A DNA stretch of 64,000 nt from Haliotis asinina (taxonomy: Eukaryota > Mollusca > Gastropoda > Lepetellida > Haliotidae), in NCBI RefSeq assembly GCF_037392515.1, contig NC_090287.1, forward strand, positions 10,399,501-10,463,500, given 5' to 3'. A model generated the notes under the pieces. The model saw nothing but the letters and a program-made list of their open reading frames with translations. It was not told the origin of the DNA and searched no databases. This document shows positions 51,130 through 63,056 of this stretch, piece after piece (the first letter of the stretch is position 1; every line of letters starts with the position of its first letter). A program made the translations under genes and the position numbers.

Positions 51130-53590
51130 TGGGTCAAGAGCCCACGGAAGTTGTCACTAATTACTTTCTGCAAAGACTGACACAATTTTAAACTGGTAAT
51201 ATCAATCACATCATAACAACATCTTAGTCAATAACAAAACTCCACAAATGTCTGCTAGACTGGAGGGAGAACAGCACATGTACGCTATAAACTGCAGCTC
51301 AAACCCTCTGTACATTTTAGTTACACATCCCAACCATCAACAAAACACTTTGCCAACAAATGGGCCAAACACCAAACTTTTCTCAGTCTTTGGAATTTGA
51401 TGACAAATATTGGTTTGTCCAACAGGTATGGATATAAACACTCAACCAATGCTGAGGGGCATGTTTCATAATGCTTTCAAGGCTCCAGTTATTTCACCAT
51501 CCTTTGATTTCTCTGCATAAGATGACCCACCTTTAGAAACATGCACAATCCTTGTAACAGCTTCTCGGGAGATACAGATGTATACAGAAATGTTTGAAAC
51601 AGAGATCTGTATCCCCAGTCAAAAACTGTTAAGAACCTACACGAATCCAGGATTCAGACCCATGATTATGTTTCTGAAAGAAACTTTCACAAGTCCAGCA
51701 TCCAATCAGACACAGCAGCTGAGTGGGTTAGATCTCTCATTTGATTGTAATGGTGCTTAAGTGCTTGACTCTCAGAGTGTAGGTTTGAATCCTTAAAGGG
51801 AGTCAAACTAAACAAAGTACTAGAATCTATACCTTGCTGAGAAAGTGTCACCCCTAACACAACATCTACAGCACACACAAATGTTTTTGGAATAGTGAAT
51901 ACTTAAAGAATCTGACCAGAGTGTCCTCTGACATGAGACAATAAAAGCTTAAAACTCAGAGACTAAGCAAAGGAGTTTTAAACATGTCAACATGTGCTGA
52001 TGTGTTTATCATGGAAAGGCTTGAAGGTAAGATTTTTCTTCTTCTAATCTTTTCTGGTTAACATTACTGATATATGGTGGAAAATCTACAGATAACAAGC
52101 TCATGCGAGTGTGACTTTATGAGTGACTCACATTTTAGCCCACTTTCAGCAAATATTCTAAGCTACTCCACAGCCCCTAAGACATAATGGTAACACTGAC
52201 ATCACAAAGATCTGCAAAGCACTGTGTTGTTTTCAAGGATCTCAACTAAGTGAGTTGGCAATGGTAATGACTGGTTTTGTCTGTTATGTTTGTCAGACTT
52301 TGTCACTATGTTGCTAACAAGTTTGAAATATTTCTTTGTATTTTGTATAAAACAAGGAATTACTTCAAACAAACTTTTAAGCAACCAAGACAAAATTTTC
52401 TTTATAATTAGTGTTTCACTATTAATATTTTATTAAAAGGAAAACACATTTCACCTGTTGCTCTGATACCTTAGGCATTAGTAAGAGTGATGTGAAGAAC
52501 TAAATCAGGATCCCACATAAAGATCAAATTTGCATGTCACAGAGAAAGTTGTCCACAACATTATCTCACTGAATGTAGATTTCACAGACAGACTAAAATC
52601 GGAGGAAGGCAAATGAATGAAAGGTAAAGCAACTAACATTCACTTGGGAAATGGTCACAACCAGTTTCAGCAAAACATAATGCTGTCTAGATATACTCAT
52701 AGCTCCCAACTGTTTTCTAAACAGTGTAGTCTGACTGTTTTTGTGATTAAGTGAGTTGAGTCTAACACAAGTGTAATCATTTCTTCATTACAAATTTAAA
52801 AATGGTTTGACAAAAAACATGGGATGAAAGCCCAGAATGATATGAGTAACTATGGTGACAAATGAGGTGATGCCGATCTGTATGGGTATGATGACACACA
52901 TCACAGATCATGTCAATCTAAAGACATAATGACTGTTGAACATTAACTGAAAAGATAAACAATGTGAAAACCTCAACAACTTCTTAACATTCTCACAGTA
53001 CAGTGATCATTCAAGTCTGTTGAAGAATACAAGTTTGACTTTAGTATGTACACTCAACAATACACACATAACCAACATGTTGATAGTAAACAGCACAATT
53101 TGTGACCAAATTAGCACATTCGAAATCTCTATAACCAAAGCAAATGTACTACAGGCAGTTGAAATCTATCACTCAAAATTATTTCCAAATTTCAATTTTT
53201 TACTAAACAATATTTTCTACAAATTATTTTCATGTACTGGGTTGTTTTTTTCATCTTGGTTTCTTATTGAAAAAACAGCAACCAACTGACCTTAACAGGC
53301 TGATGGGCTACATTAAAGTTTACTAATCATACGCAGAACATTAACTGTTCAAAATAAGATAGGTGATAAACATAAACTGTTTACACGCACTGCCTGTCAT
53401 AATATCATACTTCAGAAGTACAACATCTTCACTGAACACACAATAACAAGGAGATGTCCATACTAAAACCATGAATAACATGTGTAACATGGGGTTTAAA
53501 ACATGGAGAGTTCAGCAGCCAGTTTTTAAAACAAGAGATCAGGATATTTCTCATTAGCTGCTGTCCTTAACTGTGGTTAATTAATGTCAC
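51130..53590. other. Mostly featureless; probable 3' UTR of DRAP1 in the right part
   Basis: AT-rich. The complement of 52429-52434 reads AATAAA, 1.17 kb past the DRAP1 stop codon, a possible poly(A) signal. No coding exons seen. Confidence 0.35.
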
Positions 53591-53600
53591 TCGTGTGGAA

Positions 53601-56600
53601 TCAAGTATCGTAGTCATCGTCCTCTACTATTTTCTGCTGCGGCAGCAACGATGACATGCCAGATACCGAGGGCATACAGGGGACCTGAGACATTGGGGGC
53701 ATCGAATATGGGATGCTGAAACAACAAAAAGCACAAGATAATTAGCTCCCAACTGACTGGTCGACTGTGGACATATTATAGGTGTCTGGTAGCTCAGTCT
53801 AAGTAAGCTTATCCTCAGTACTTTTCGTTACAGTCCACTACTGAGTCTAACAAAACCTTATGGGAAGTCAGGTCAGGTAACCTTTGCGATTGACCAATCA
53901 GAACACAGCTTACCAAATCGCGAAAGTGGACGTTCGCACAAACCTTTTGAGCATTTTATCCTGAAAAGGTTTGTACCTGAACCATTCCGAATGCTATTCA
54001 GCGTACGCTCGCTCCTGTTTGATGCACACGGCGTACGTACAACTATGACAATAGTGAGTAAAAAGTCACTGAAAATGGTGTTTTGGGGAATATTCAAGGA
54101 TGTCATCTTGCGGCAATATTAGCTAATGGTAACCATGTCAACAGAAACCCCAAAGTGTATATACTGCAGGTCAAATAATTGTGTCATATGCAGATTTTTG
54201 TTTGTGGAGAGGTCGGTGTCGGTGACCTGAATATTTTGAAAGTCCCTCTGATCCCTAAATAGTAGCCGTTGTCTGATTGGTTAGATCTACTTAACAGTCT
54301 CCCTCAAAGGTTACCTCAAGCGACCTTCTACAAGGTTTTGAGGTGAAGTGTAACGAAATACACAGAGACTAAGTTTACTTAGACTGCTAGTAGCTATACC
54401 CTGCACTTTTTCTATTATAAGATAAATATAGATAAATATTACAAGTATATCAGGTCATTTGCTTTACAATGTCAGTTAAATTTTACATCCCTGACATTTA
54501 TAAAGCCATATGATGGAATCAGCTTTACACCTTTCTTACCCTTATCAGGATCTAAACCCTAACCTCATGTGACAAGCAAATGCTTTTACTCCTTTTACAG
54601 ACGTCAGTTATGCCTTCAAGACATGAAATATCTGGTGAGCATTAAATCCACAACTTCACAGTCCAGCCAAGGACGCCCTCGACATCATGCAAAGGCCTTA
54701 ACATAACATGGCCATGACAATGCATTGTCTGACAATGCAAAATAGTCAAGCTTGAACTTGAAACATTAGGAGAATAAGATGGTAAGAGTTAGTTCCCCCT
54801 CTGCTTCTAAACTGACTACCACAAGCAAGTAAAAAAACTCAAAGTTGTTGTGGAGAGACAACCTTTAAATATACATATTTTTCTCATTGATGTCTTGTGT
54901 CTAAACTAGGCAACTGTTAAAATATTATGGCCAAGAGGGGTTTGAATCTACCAGGAAACAGACTGAAAATTACTTGAAATATTACCACATTATAAACATG
55001 ATATCTAATCCAAAATATTCAAGAGTTATTTCAAAAATAAAAACTTTTTGTGATATGATATAGATATGATAAAGATATAGAAACATCTATAGCTATAACC
55101 TCAGAAAACACACCAGGAGGTAAACTAAATTCAAGGTTGTTACATACTGTATAGCAATGTTTAAAGGGTTTCAGACCTCATAAATTGAGTAAACTGAATT
55201 CAAAGCATTTCAAGACCGTTTGATTTAAAAGCATATAATTGATATGTACAGGGCAGTACAACCTGTTTGAGATATGTGCCCTAGAGTGATGGACACATCT
55301 CCTGCGTGCCCTAGGGTGGGTTGTTTATCCTATGAGTCAACATGCCCTGCACAAAGCATTATTCCCATGCTTCTGAAGCCTAGAGGAAGGGAAGACAGAA
55401 TTCAACTGCTGGCTTGTACTAGGGGTCATCACAAAGGAATTGTGGGCGGGTGCAGAACCTACACTGTTGAAAGGCATTTGTGGTGGGAGACTGCACATGT
55501 GGGAGGCTGTCAGGCTGGCATGTGAGCTTTTAGGGGGTTGTTCAGCTTATAGCTGGCCGAAGGGGAGGAGGTCATCACAGGTGGAAGGAAAGGGGGAAAA
55601 CCCTGTTACCTGTTGGCATGTTACCTGTTGAAAGGCATCTGTGGCAGGATATGGGAGGAAGGTATGGTGCTGTGATGAGAGAGGTGGGGTGGGAGGGAAG
55701 AGAGAGAAAGTCCAGCTGGGATTGGGGGAGCACCTACCTGTTAAAAGGCATCTGTGGTGGGAGTGCACATATGGGAAAAATGTATGGTGCTGTGATGAGA
55801 GAGGTGGGGTGGGAGCGAGAGAGAGAGTCCAGCTGGGATTGGGGGAGCACCTACCTGTTGAAAGGCATCTGTGGTGGGAGTGACTGCACATGTGGGGGGA
55901 TGTGTGGTGCTGGGATGTGAGCTGTAGGGGGTGAGTTCAGCTGCTGGCTGGTTGATGGGGAGGTCATCACAGGGGTTGGGGGTGCTGATGTCCCGTTGTT
56001 TTCCTCCTCATCAGTTTCTGTTTCCTCATCATCCTCATTTGCCTGTAATTTAAGGAGATTCAACATTATGATGATCTCATAAACCTAAAAGTAAAAAATA
56101 AGCTTTTGAGGCAAACAGATATCAAACTTTCACAAACACATTTCAGTGGAAAACGTGCAGCATTGAACAATGTTCAAAGGACAACATTACATTAATAAAT
56201 AACAAATGTTTAGTTTTGAAAAATGAAACCACAGCTGAAAATAGTATGTCATTGATTTAAATGTGCAGATGACATTAAAGTGTAATCTAGAATGATGGTA
56301 CTATTTTTTACGGACATATGACCTCTGTATCTGCGAAGGTGTCATTTTGACATAGATTCTATTGACACGGATTCTATTGACACAGATTCTATTGACACAG
56401 ATTCTATTGACACAGATTCTAAACAATAAAGAAGTATATCAATAAAAACAATTATCATCATTCTCCATCACCCCAAGTTCTAAAAAGCATATCATGGAAT
56501 GTAAGGTGTAACCTGTCCCCAAACTAACACTGATCCCATCATATGGGCATGCTTCTTAGTATCTAAATCCAACATGAGATAAATGTGAATAATTTTGTAC

Positions 56601-59600
56601 TGAGGATTTTGAAACTTTTCCAGATGTGACCTGTTGAAGAATCTTGCCTTGATGGTAAAGCTGAATAAAAAAAATTAAATGTTTCTCGGGCACATTTTTT
56701 TCAAAAGTGACGAGGGCAGTAGGACTGTATATTTTTGATACAAAAAAGTGACGAGGGAGGAACACATTTCTATTTTTTCTCTTGGAAAAACAGCTTGGGA
56801 AGTTTAGTACGTGGTTATCAGCTGTAGGTTCAGTCACATTGGTTCTTATAGACACTCATTCTTATGTGGACAAATGGATAATCATGGCCAAGTCAAAATT
56901 ATTTTTTAAAAAATGACAATAAAAAATTGTTACGCACACAAATATAAGTGGCGTGCCGATGAACGAGAAACATTTCACTTTTTAATTTAGCCTAATATAT
57001 TGAAAGGCAGTAAGATATCACATTTCTATGACATCAGAATTCATTGATTTTATCAAGGTCACATACTAAAGACGACGAAAACCACATCATGTACATTAAG
57101 TTCATCACATTCATGTAGTGTTAGTGCCAAGCTCATAGCCATGGTAACTGGGTACCTCAATAATCAGTTGGATAAACAACTCCAAAATCATTATCATGTC
57201 TGTATCAACTGACAATAACGATATTGATCAACTCACATTAGGTTCTGAACTTTCCGATGATGACTTCCTCCCTGTCCTCTTCCTTGCACTATTACCATCT
57301 CTGGGCTTCCGGGGCCTGCAAATATGCAAAGTAATACCTGTTACAGCTAAAATGGATAGAATTGTCATTAAAACGACCACATGTTATCAGAAATAACTTG
57401 ATAACGCCCCCAAAATGTTTGACGACAGGGCATTATCAAGCCAGTTGTTAGGTGACGTCATAAGTAGCTCAGCTGTTGAAGTTCAATCACCTACGGCTCG
57501 TCTGAACTTGGGTTCATTATTGACTATATATCTGGCTCACATTCGTCACATGTGCCTGTGTCATTATGCACTTTCCTGCCTGTGCCAGCCATAACAATTG
57601 TACCATAAATGACAATGTACAGCAATGAAAATATCGACTTGAAGTCTAATGCTGCTGATCACTGAAAACAATGGTGACTGGTAGTATGAGCAAAGGTCAA
57701 AGTCGAATGTCGTCACTTGCAATATTGTCGTCATCTGTGCTGTTCTATGACGTGTCTATGTTTGTAAAATGTGTGTCAGTGACCTCCGTCGTTTTGTTGG
57801 CAGTAAATGCTTCTAAACCGATGCCGCTGTTTTTATTCTTATTTTATAAAAAGTTCTATTCATTTTAGCTATAATAACGGTAACGCTATTTTTCAGGACA
57901 TTATCATTTGCAGAAGCCCGAGGTCTTTCATTAACTGACATTCTAACATTCTGGGTAATGCAGAAGGCTGCAGTGATGGCGAGCCTCCATACTCTGCGGA
58001 AAGTTCTTGGTGGGTTTGACTACGCAGTGTTTCCTGGGAGAAGTCCCATTTGCTGTCTGGGCTGAGTGTAGAGGGTGTGAGGACCCTGAGCTGATTGCCA
58101 GGATCATCCGAACCCTCCCTGCTGCATACTATCTTTACTATGTAAAATAATCATAAGGGGCTTATAAAGCGCCTCGTTTCCATCACAGATGCTCAATGGT
58201 GCTGCATACACTGCTAAAAACAGTGTGAAAAAAGGTTCTATTAAAAAGCCATCTTGAAGAAGTAGGGTTTTAACAAGTTCTTGAAAAGTAACTGGGACTC
58301 TGAGGGTGACTGAAGTGATGATTGTTCCATAGAGCTGGTGCTGGTACAGAAAAAGCTCTATCAATATTGACTGATAAAGGTTGTAGTGATTGGGTGTGTC
58401 ATTCATAGCTTATCCATTGACCTAACTTATCTAAGAGCTCCGGTGGGTACATGCATATATACAAGCTGGTGAAGGCAGTGACAAGACTGGTTACTCTAGA
58501 GGCAGTTAGATGTCACTGTCAGAAGCATAATTTTGAAGAAGATCCTGTACTTTATTGGAAGCCAGTGAAGTGATTTCACGGTCATGGGGATGGGTTTGAG
58601 AGATCACATGAGCTACTGCGTTTTGAATGTTCTGCAGTCTACACAGTGTTGAAGATGATATGGTGGCGGGAAAAACCAGAATTGGGTACACATGGTACCA
58701 ATGTGGTGAATCGATGTCACATTGAAAGAATCCATAAACACACATAAGTCAACAATGTTTTCCATCTGATACTTGTGTTGTCAATCACTAGATTGTCCAC
58801 AATCTATTATTTACAGACTGCTGTCTGATAGCTAAAACAATGCTGAGTGCCAGGTTAATCAACAACTGTGACATGCACCCAACAACCATAGTATGTATCA
58901 ACTGATGATTACGCATCATGATATTGGTTTTGTTGTTTAATGTTGGACTCACCATATGATATTCCACCAAAAGGTAGAGTTAACCCATAACTGAATTATC
59001 TTATGACTGTTGTGGCTGTGTTGTTGTGTTGGAAATCTCTGGTTTCTTACGAATGAGCAATCATCGAGCGTCATTTCTCAGATGCACATAAGCATTCACA
59101 ACATTGCTCTCTGATGATTTTTTCATTCACTTAGAAACAGTGCAAATTGCATGTATAAACTTTGTGTAGAAATGGACAATGAGGCAACTTGCTACTTAAA
59201 AATGACATATATCATGAACATAAACTTCCCAGTGTCTCCAAGAAATATTCAGTCATGACTTTTCAGAAAGTAAATTGAGTTTTTTAAGAAATAAGATACA
59301 TTTTCAGGCCCTAACAAGTCTGTGTTTGTTAATCGTTTGTGTTCATTTATGAGAAAATGTGATAGACAGCTTGGTTGTTTGGCCACTGTGACCAATCTTT
59401 GAGTATTTCAATTAATCGGAACACCACTATTTTGTTGTCATCACATGATGAGAGCATACATTCACTGAGTCATTGATCTTGACCACCTCAATCTCAATTA
59501 AAACCATGAACACAAACATCTTGAGACTTTGTGTTCAGTGTGGGTGGATATAGTAAACAGCTTCTACACCTGACTACAACTGTCGTACAATTATCTTGTC

Positions 59601-62596
59601 AAAATAATAACATGAAACCAAAGTCATATCACACACCTAGCCATGTTTTGTTGGTTCTTGAATGTGGAAATGCGAAAGAAAAAATGTGAAATTGCAAATA
59701 TTAATTGTTTTGTCAAACTGTTTATGGATCTTCTGTAAAAGTTTATAAATAAATGCTTTGGGAGGACTTCTTGGCTTCAGCATAATAACTAAAACAGTGA
59801 ATCCTGATTCTGTTGGCTGGTATTTAAGTTCATTAACATTACACTGTTTACATCTATAAAAAAAACTGAGCTACTAACCCGCGTGGTCCTCTGGGTTTTT
59901 TAGGTTCAGCTGCCCCTGAGTTTTCTCCACCATCATCTTCAGTCTGGTGGTCTGGAATGCTGGACACGAGGTCTCGTAGGAAGTCAAACTTCCTCTCAGC
60001 CTGAATTGTCTGTTTTCTACAGTCAAACAAATCAAATGAGGTGAAATTCTGATCACTTTAAAATAGCAATGACCCTGTCTGACATGTTTTGAAGCACCTG
60101 TCACCTGGGACATGTGGAAATCAGAATTTACATTGATTATGAGAACAGTGACTTTTGTTGCATTATCATACCAGTGCTTGAGAACTGCAGCGGAAACAAT
60201 GACATTTTGAAATAATCAATAAAAACAATTAAAGCTATTATGACCCTTGTGGTTTCAGTTGGAAAAAGTCATATCCGTGGAAGGTCCGGGATAGAACAGG
60301 CCTTCAGCAACCCATGCTCACCCTAATGGCGACTATGCTTGTCGTAAGAGGTGACTAGCGGGATAGGGTGGTCAGGCTTGCTGACTTGATTGACACGTCA
60401 TTGGTTTCCAATTGCACACATCTATGCTCATGCTGTTCATCACTGGATTATCTGGTCCAGACTCGATTATTTACAGACCGCTGCCAAATAGCTGGAATAT
60501 TGATGAGTGGGGTGTAAAACTAAACTCACTCACTCACTGAAGATGTCAAATAGTCAGTCACATACACTTTTTGGTTGTAAGGAAGTGGGTGAGTTTTTGT
60601 TTTATGCCGCATTTAACAATATTCCAGCAACATGAGAAATGGGCTTTACATATTGTACCCATGTGGGGAATTGAATCCGGGTCATTGGCATGAAAAGCAA
60701 ACACTTTATCCACCAGTCTACCACACTGCACCTCAACATTTGGCAGGCAGTTGGTGACATTCATAAAATCATTATCAAGATGATCATACTTACATGTGAG
60801 ATGTCGTCAGTGTTTTAGCATTTTTCGCTGTCGTAGTTTCATTGGTCTTAAGAATGAGAGATTCAATGAAGAGCTCTAAAGCTCTAGCTAAGAGGAAGGT
60901 TAAGGAAAATGAAAAAAGAAAGTATCAACAAACAAAATGATAACTTGATAAATTGTAGCAAAAGTCCCAACCCAATCAATATCATTCATGTAATTTGACC
61001 ACACACACTATGCATTCAAAGCAAAAACAGAATGACAATTTCATTCAGGCTCATTACATCCTACTATGACAAAGATGATTCCACTTTCTGACATGCACAT
61101 AAAATGATGAAGAAACAACATTAATTCCTTCATTGAACACTGAGCAAACCTAATAGAAATAATGGTAAGTCTGAATCATGACATACATAAATCTTCATTC
61201 ATAGCTGAGACATAGAAGAAACACAAAACAGTCATTGACACTAATGACCTTTGTTGACATAACAATCCAATGGTTAGCATGGATGAATTCATTATAGAAA
61301 CTTGTGAGTCCTGAGGCTCTGAATACTGAAAAGAAAGTAGCAGATGGTGTAGGTGTTAACTGTCCCATACTAAACTGAACAATGCATCTTAATTAGGAAG
61401 ACAATTATTGATAATTTGCATAATCCATTACACAGTAAGAAACACTCCCTAATAAACTTCACATTACAGAAACTGATATCCATAGGTTTTTCTCTTATTT
61501 TTGCATTTTCCACTTGAGAAAATCATAAAACAGATATCTCAAGGACAGTCCATGTAAATTGTCCGATGAGTTGTTAAGGTCTACATCTGTCAAACAAGTA
61601 CCTATTGAGTTGTTAGAGTATTAGACATTACACTGAATGAGTGTAGATGATAACAAAAAAAGTACTTTCACACAAAGAGATAAAGTGATTAACATGAGTA
61701 CATGATGTCAGCATTATCTTTGAATCGAGTCTGATCAATTGATATCTACATCATTTGATTCAAATGAATTGCATCAGTCCTCATCTGCACAAGAATAATC
61801 ATGCTGGCCGTGAAAAAATTAAATTTCGATCTGAGAAATGTTTATGTCGGATGAAAAACTATAAACATGATGATATACATTATCTGTACTGAATGTTTAA
61901 GGTTTCTTAAGACATTTTTATGGATATTACATCAGTTTTCATGTTTACTGAACAATAATCCAACTGTGAATATAGCTCCATTACACAATTGTGACACATA
62001 AGAAAATGGACTGAGATGGTGCAGTAATGCCTTAGTTTTCTACTAAGTATGATGGTTTGTTTACACATTATCAACGATAATATGACATACATTCACTTGT
62101 GATAAGGAGAAATAAATGTTTGCCCGTCAATGTTTAAAGGTATTTAAGTGTTCATAACTATTTGGACGATTTACATGGCTACCTATCACATGTTAATGTT
62201 GTTATTATAAATAGGTTCTACATAGACAATCCTCAATTTTGATTCGAAGGTGACTATGAGTTGTCTCATAGGTAAGGTATTATGTACCTGCTCAGGAATA
62301 GCTGTAACATTCCATAATAACATGAAGAACTTAAAGTTAACGACAATATGTATCCACCATAGATGACTGAGATGGGGGTTTTCACGAAGGATACAAATTA
62401 TAACCGGAACAGCCGCAGCCACTTTTCCAACTTCATCATCCGTTTGCATTATCTTCTTTATTCTTGCCTGGAAACGTGAAATATGAGTTTTGAGGAGCCT
62501 TCGATTACCTTTACAGCAACATAATACATACATACGTTGATAGAGTTTCCTTACCGGGGGAAATCTTGAATTATACTTCTTCTTTTTGCTCGGCAT
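53601..62596 (-). CDS. DRAP1: DRAP1 / NC2-alpha, Dr1-associated co-repressor (complete, seven exons)
   Basis: NC2-alpha pairs with NC2-beta (DR1) through histone folds. The dimer binds TBP on promoter DNA in the nucleus and blocks TFIIA/TFIIB entry. Exons on the minus strand: 62555-62596, 62395-62467, 60794-60887, 59879-60016, 57237-57315, 55855-56042 and 53601-53715. All borders are GT/AG, the phases join cleanly, and the product is 242 residues (human about 205). Residues 1-14 ([14 protein letters not shown]) and [20 protein letters not shown] are nearly identical to human. [10 protein letters not shown] and [10 protein letters not shown] complete the histone fold. [11 protein letters not shown] follows, then a basic stretch ([18 protein letters not shown]), an acidic stretch ([14 protein letters not shown]), a Pro-rich region and the acidic end EDDDYDT. 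The C-terminal half is longer than in human. Intron 6 contains degraded tandem copies of the end of exon 6. Confidence 0.95.
53795..54386. mobile_element. 592-bp MITE with long inverted ends and 9-bp target duplication
   Basis: The left end CAGTCTAAGTAAGCTTA is the inverse of the right end, whose complement reads cagtctaagtaaacttag. Similarity continues to tttcgttaca about 45 bp in. Flanks ctggtagct (53786-53794) and ctagtagct (54387-54395) match at 8 of 9 bases. A 9-bp duplication with long inverted ends suggests a Mutator-like origin, but 8 bp (hAT) cannot be excluded. It lies in the last intron of DRAP1. Confidence 0.65.
55441..55850 (-). pseudogene. Tandem degraded copies of the 3' end of DRAP1 exon 6 with splice donor
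   Basis: Downstream of exon 6, sequences like its last 50 bases plus donor recur. On the plus strand they read ctgttgaaaggcatttgtgg at 55465, acctgttgaaaggcatctgt at 55623 and acctgttaaaaggcatctgt at 55735. The real junction is at 55855. The last units are about 115 bp apart and share intron sequence (tccagctgggattgggggag). The 55441-55560 copy also resembles earlier exon 6 coding sequence but has stops. They act at most as decoy or alternative donors. Confidence 0.6.
56346..56420 (+). repeat. 15-bp tandem repeat, five units
   Basis: Five units of attgacacagattct, the first two slightly changed. Lies in DRAP1 intron 5. Confidence 0.95.
58135..58680 (-). mobile_element. Degraded LINE remnant (CR1/L2-like) in DRAP1 intron
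   Basis: Minus-strand scraps [17 protein letters not shown] and, in another frame, [12 protein letters not shown] correspond to the C-terminal polymerase segments RLQKIQNAAARLV and AAPxLWNxLP of CR1/L2 LINEs. Frames are scrambled by several stops and shifts, so it is older than the LINE at 39418. Confidence 0.55.
58774..58850 (-). repeat. Fragment of second abalone-type repeat family
   Basis: gattgtccacaatctattat, ttacagactgctgtctgata and caatgctgag match the inverse family copy at 60262. Confidence 0.5.
60262..60540 (-). repeat. Second abalone-type dispersed repeat, near full length
   Basis: Inverse of the 50907 copy but longer: aggccttcagcaacccatgc, gcgactatgcttgtcgtaag, ggtcaggcttgctgacttga, ggtccagactcgattattta and a tail of aaactcactcactcac. 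In DRAP1 intron 3. Confidence 0.8.
60583..60733 (-). repeat. tRNA-derived SINE
   Basis: gtgggtgagtttttgtttta, acaatattccagcaacatga, ttgtacccatgtggggaatt, ctttatccaccagtctacca. Sits 43 bp past the repeat at 60262, still in DRAP1 intron 3. Confidence 0.75.
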
Positions 62597-63002
62597 AGCT
62601 GTCCTTTGTAGAGAAAACAGGGGGCACTTCTCAACCGGAAGTCCAGACGAGAAAAACTCAAAAGAAGGAGTGAGATATTGATCTTAAAACGAAATATAAT
62701 TCGCTTAAAGATTTTGGAAGATTACTCCACACGATACTGTTAATCCTTTGATTGAGAAACATATATGTGCATTAATATGTAGTGATGATATTAGTTTCAT
62801 GAATATCTGTTATCAATTCGTTTTTCTCTGTGTCTTTTTCGTATATTATTTATTTCCTTGAATAACCTGCTTACTGCGCATGCGAGGTAAAATTGAAGGA
62901 AGTGGTCTGGGCGCGACGTATAAAACATGTTGACATGGATTGTTTGTGTAGGGTTCTGTGATTTAATATTTTCGAAAAGCCAAAGCTGACTGACCATTCG
63001 CA
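62597..63002. promoter_or_regulatory. Shared (bidirectional) promoter region of DRAP1 and the gene at 63003
   Basis: 406 bp between two divergent start codons. ACCGGAAGT (62634-62642) is a good ETS/GABP site 38 bp before the DRAP1 start codon. TGCGCATGCGAG (62875-62886) is close to the NRF1 consensus. GTATAAAAC (62919-62927) lies about 80 bp before the plus-strand ATG. These motifs are typical of housekeeping divergent promoters; function is inferred. Confidence 0.5.
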
Positions 63003-63056
63003 ATGTCAGGTGGAATTCTTGAAAGACTGTCTGATCTGCAGTCTCAAACTGAACGA
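63003..63056 (+). CDS. Probable first coding exon of an unnamed gene (partial)
   Basis: ATG opens an 18-codon frame, MSGGILERLSDLQSQTER, ending at a good donor (CGA|gtatgtg) in phase 0. The residues look like the start of an amphipathic helix or coiled coil. The next exon is not seen before the window ends, so the product cannot be named. Support comes from the divergent promoter arrangement, the donor and the reasonable start context (caATGt is only moderate). Confidence 0.4.

Noticed and set aside
51770-51800. tRNA-like B box (aggtttgaatcc)
   Set aside because: No A box or cloverleaf could be built; likely a SINE scrap.
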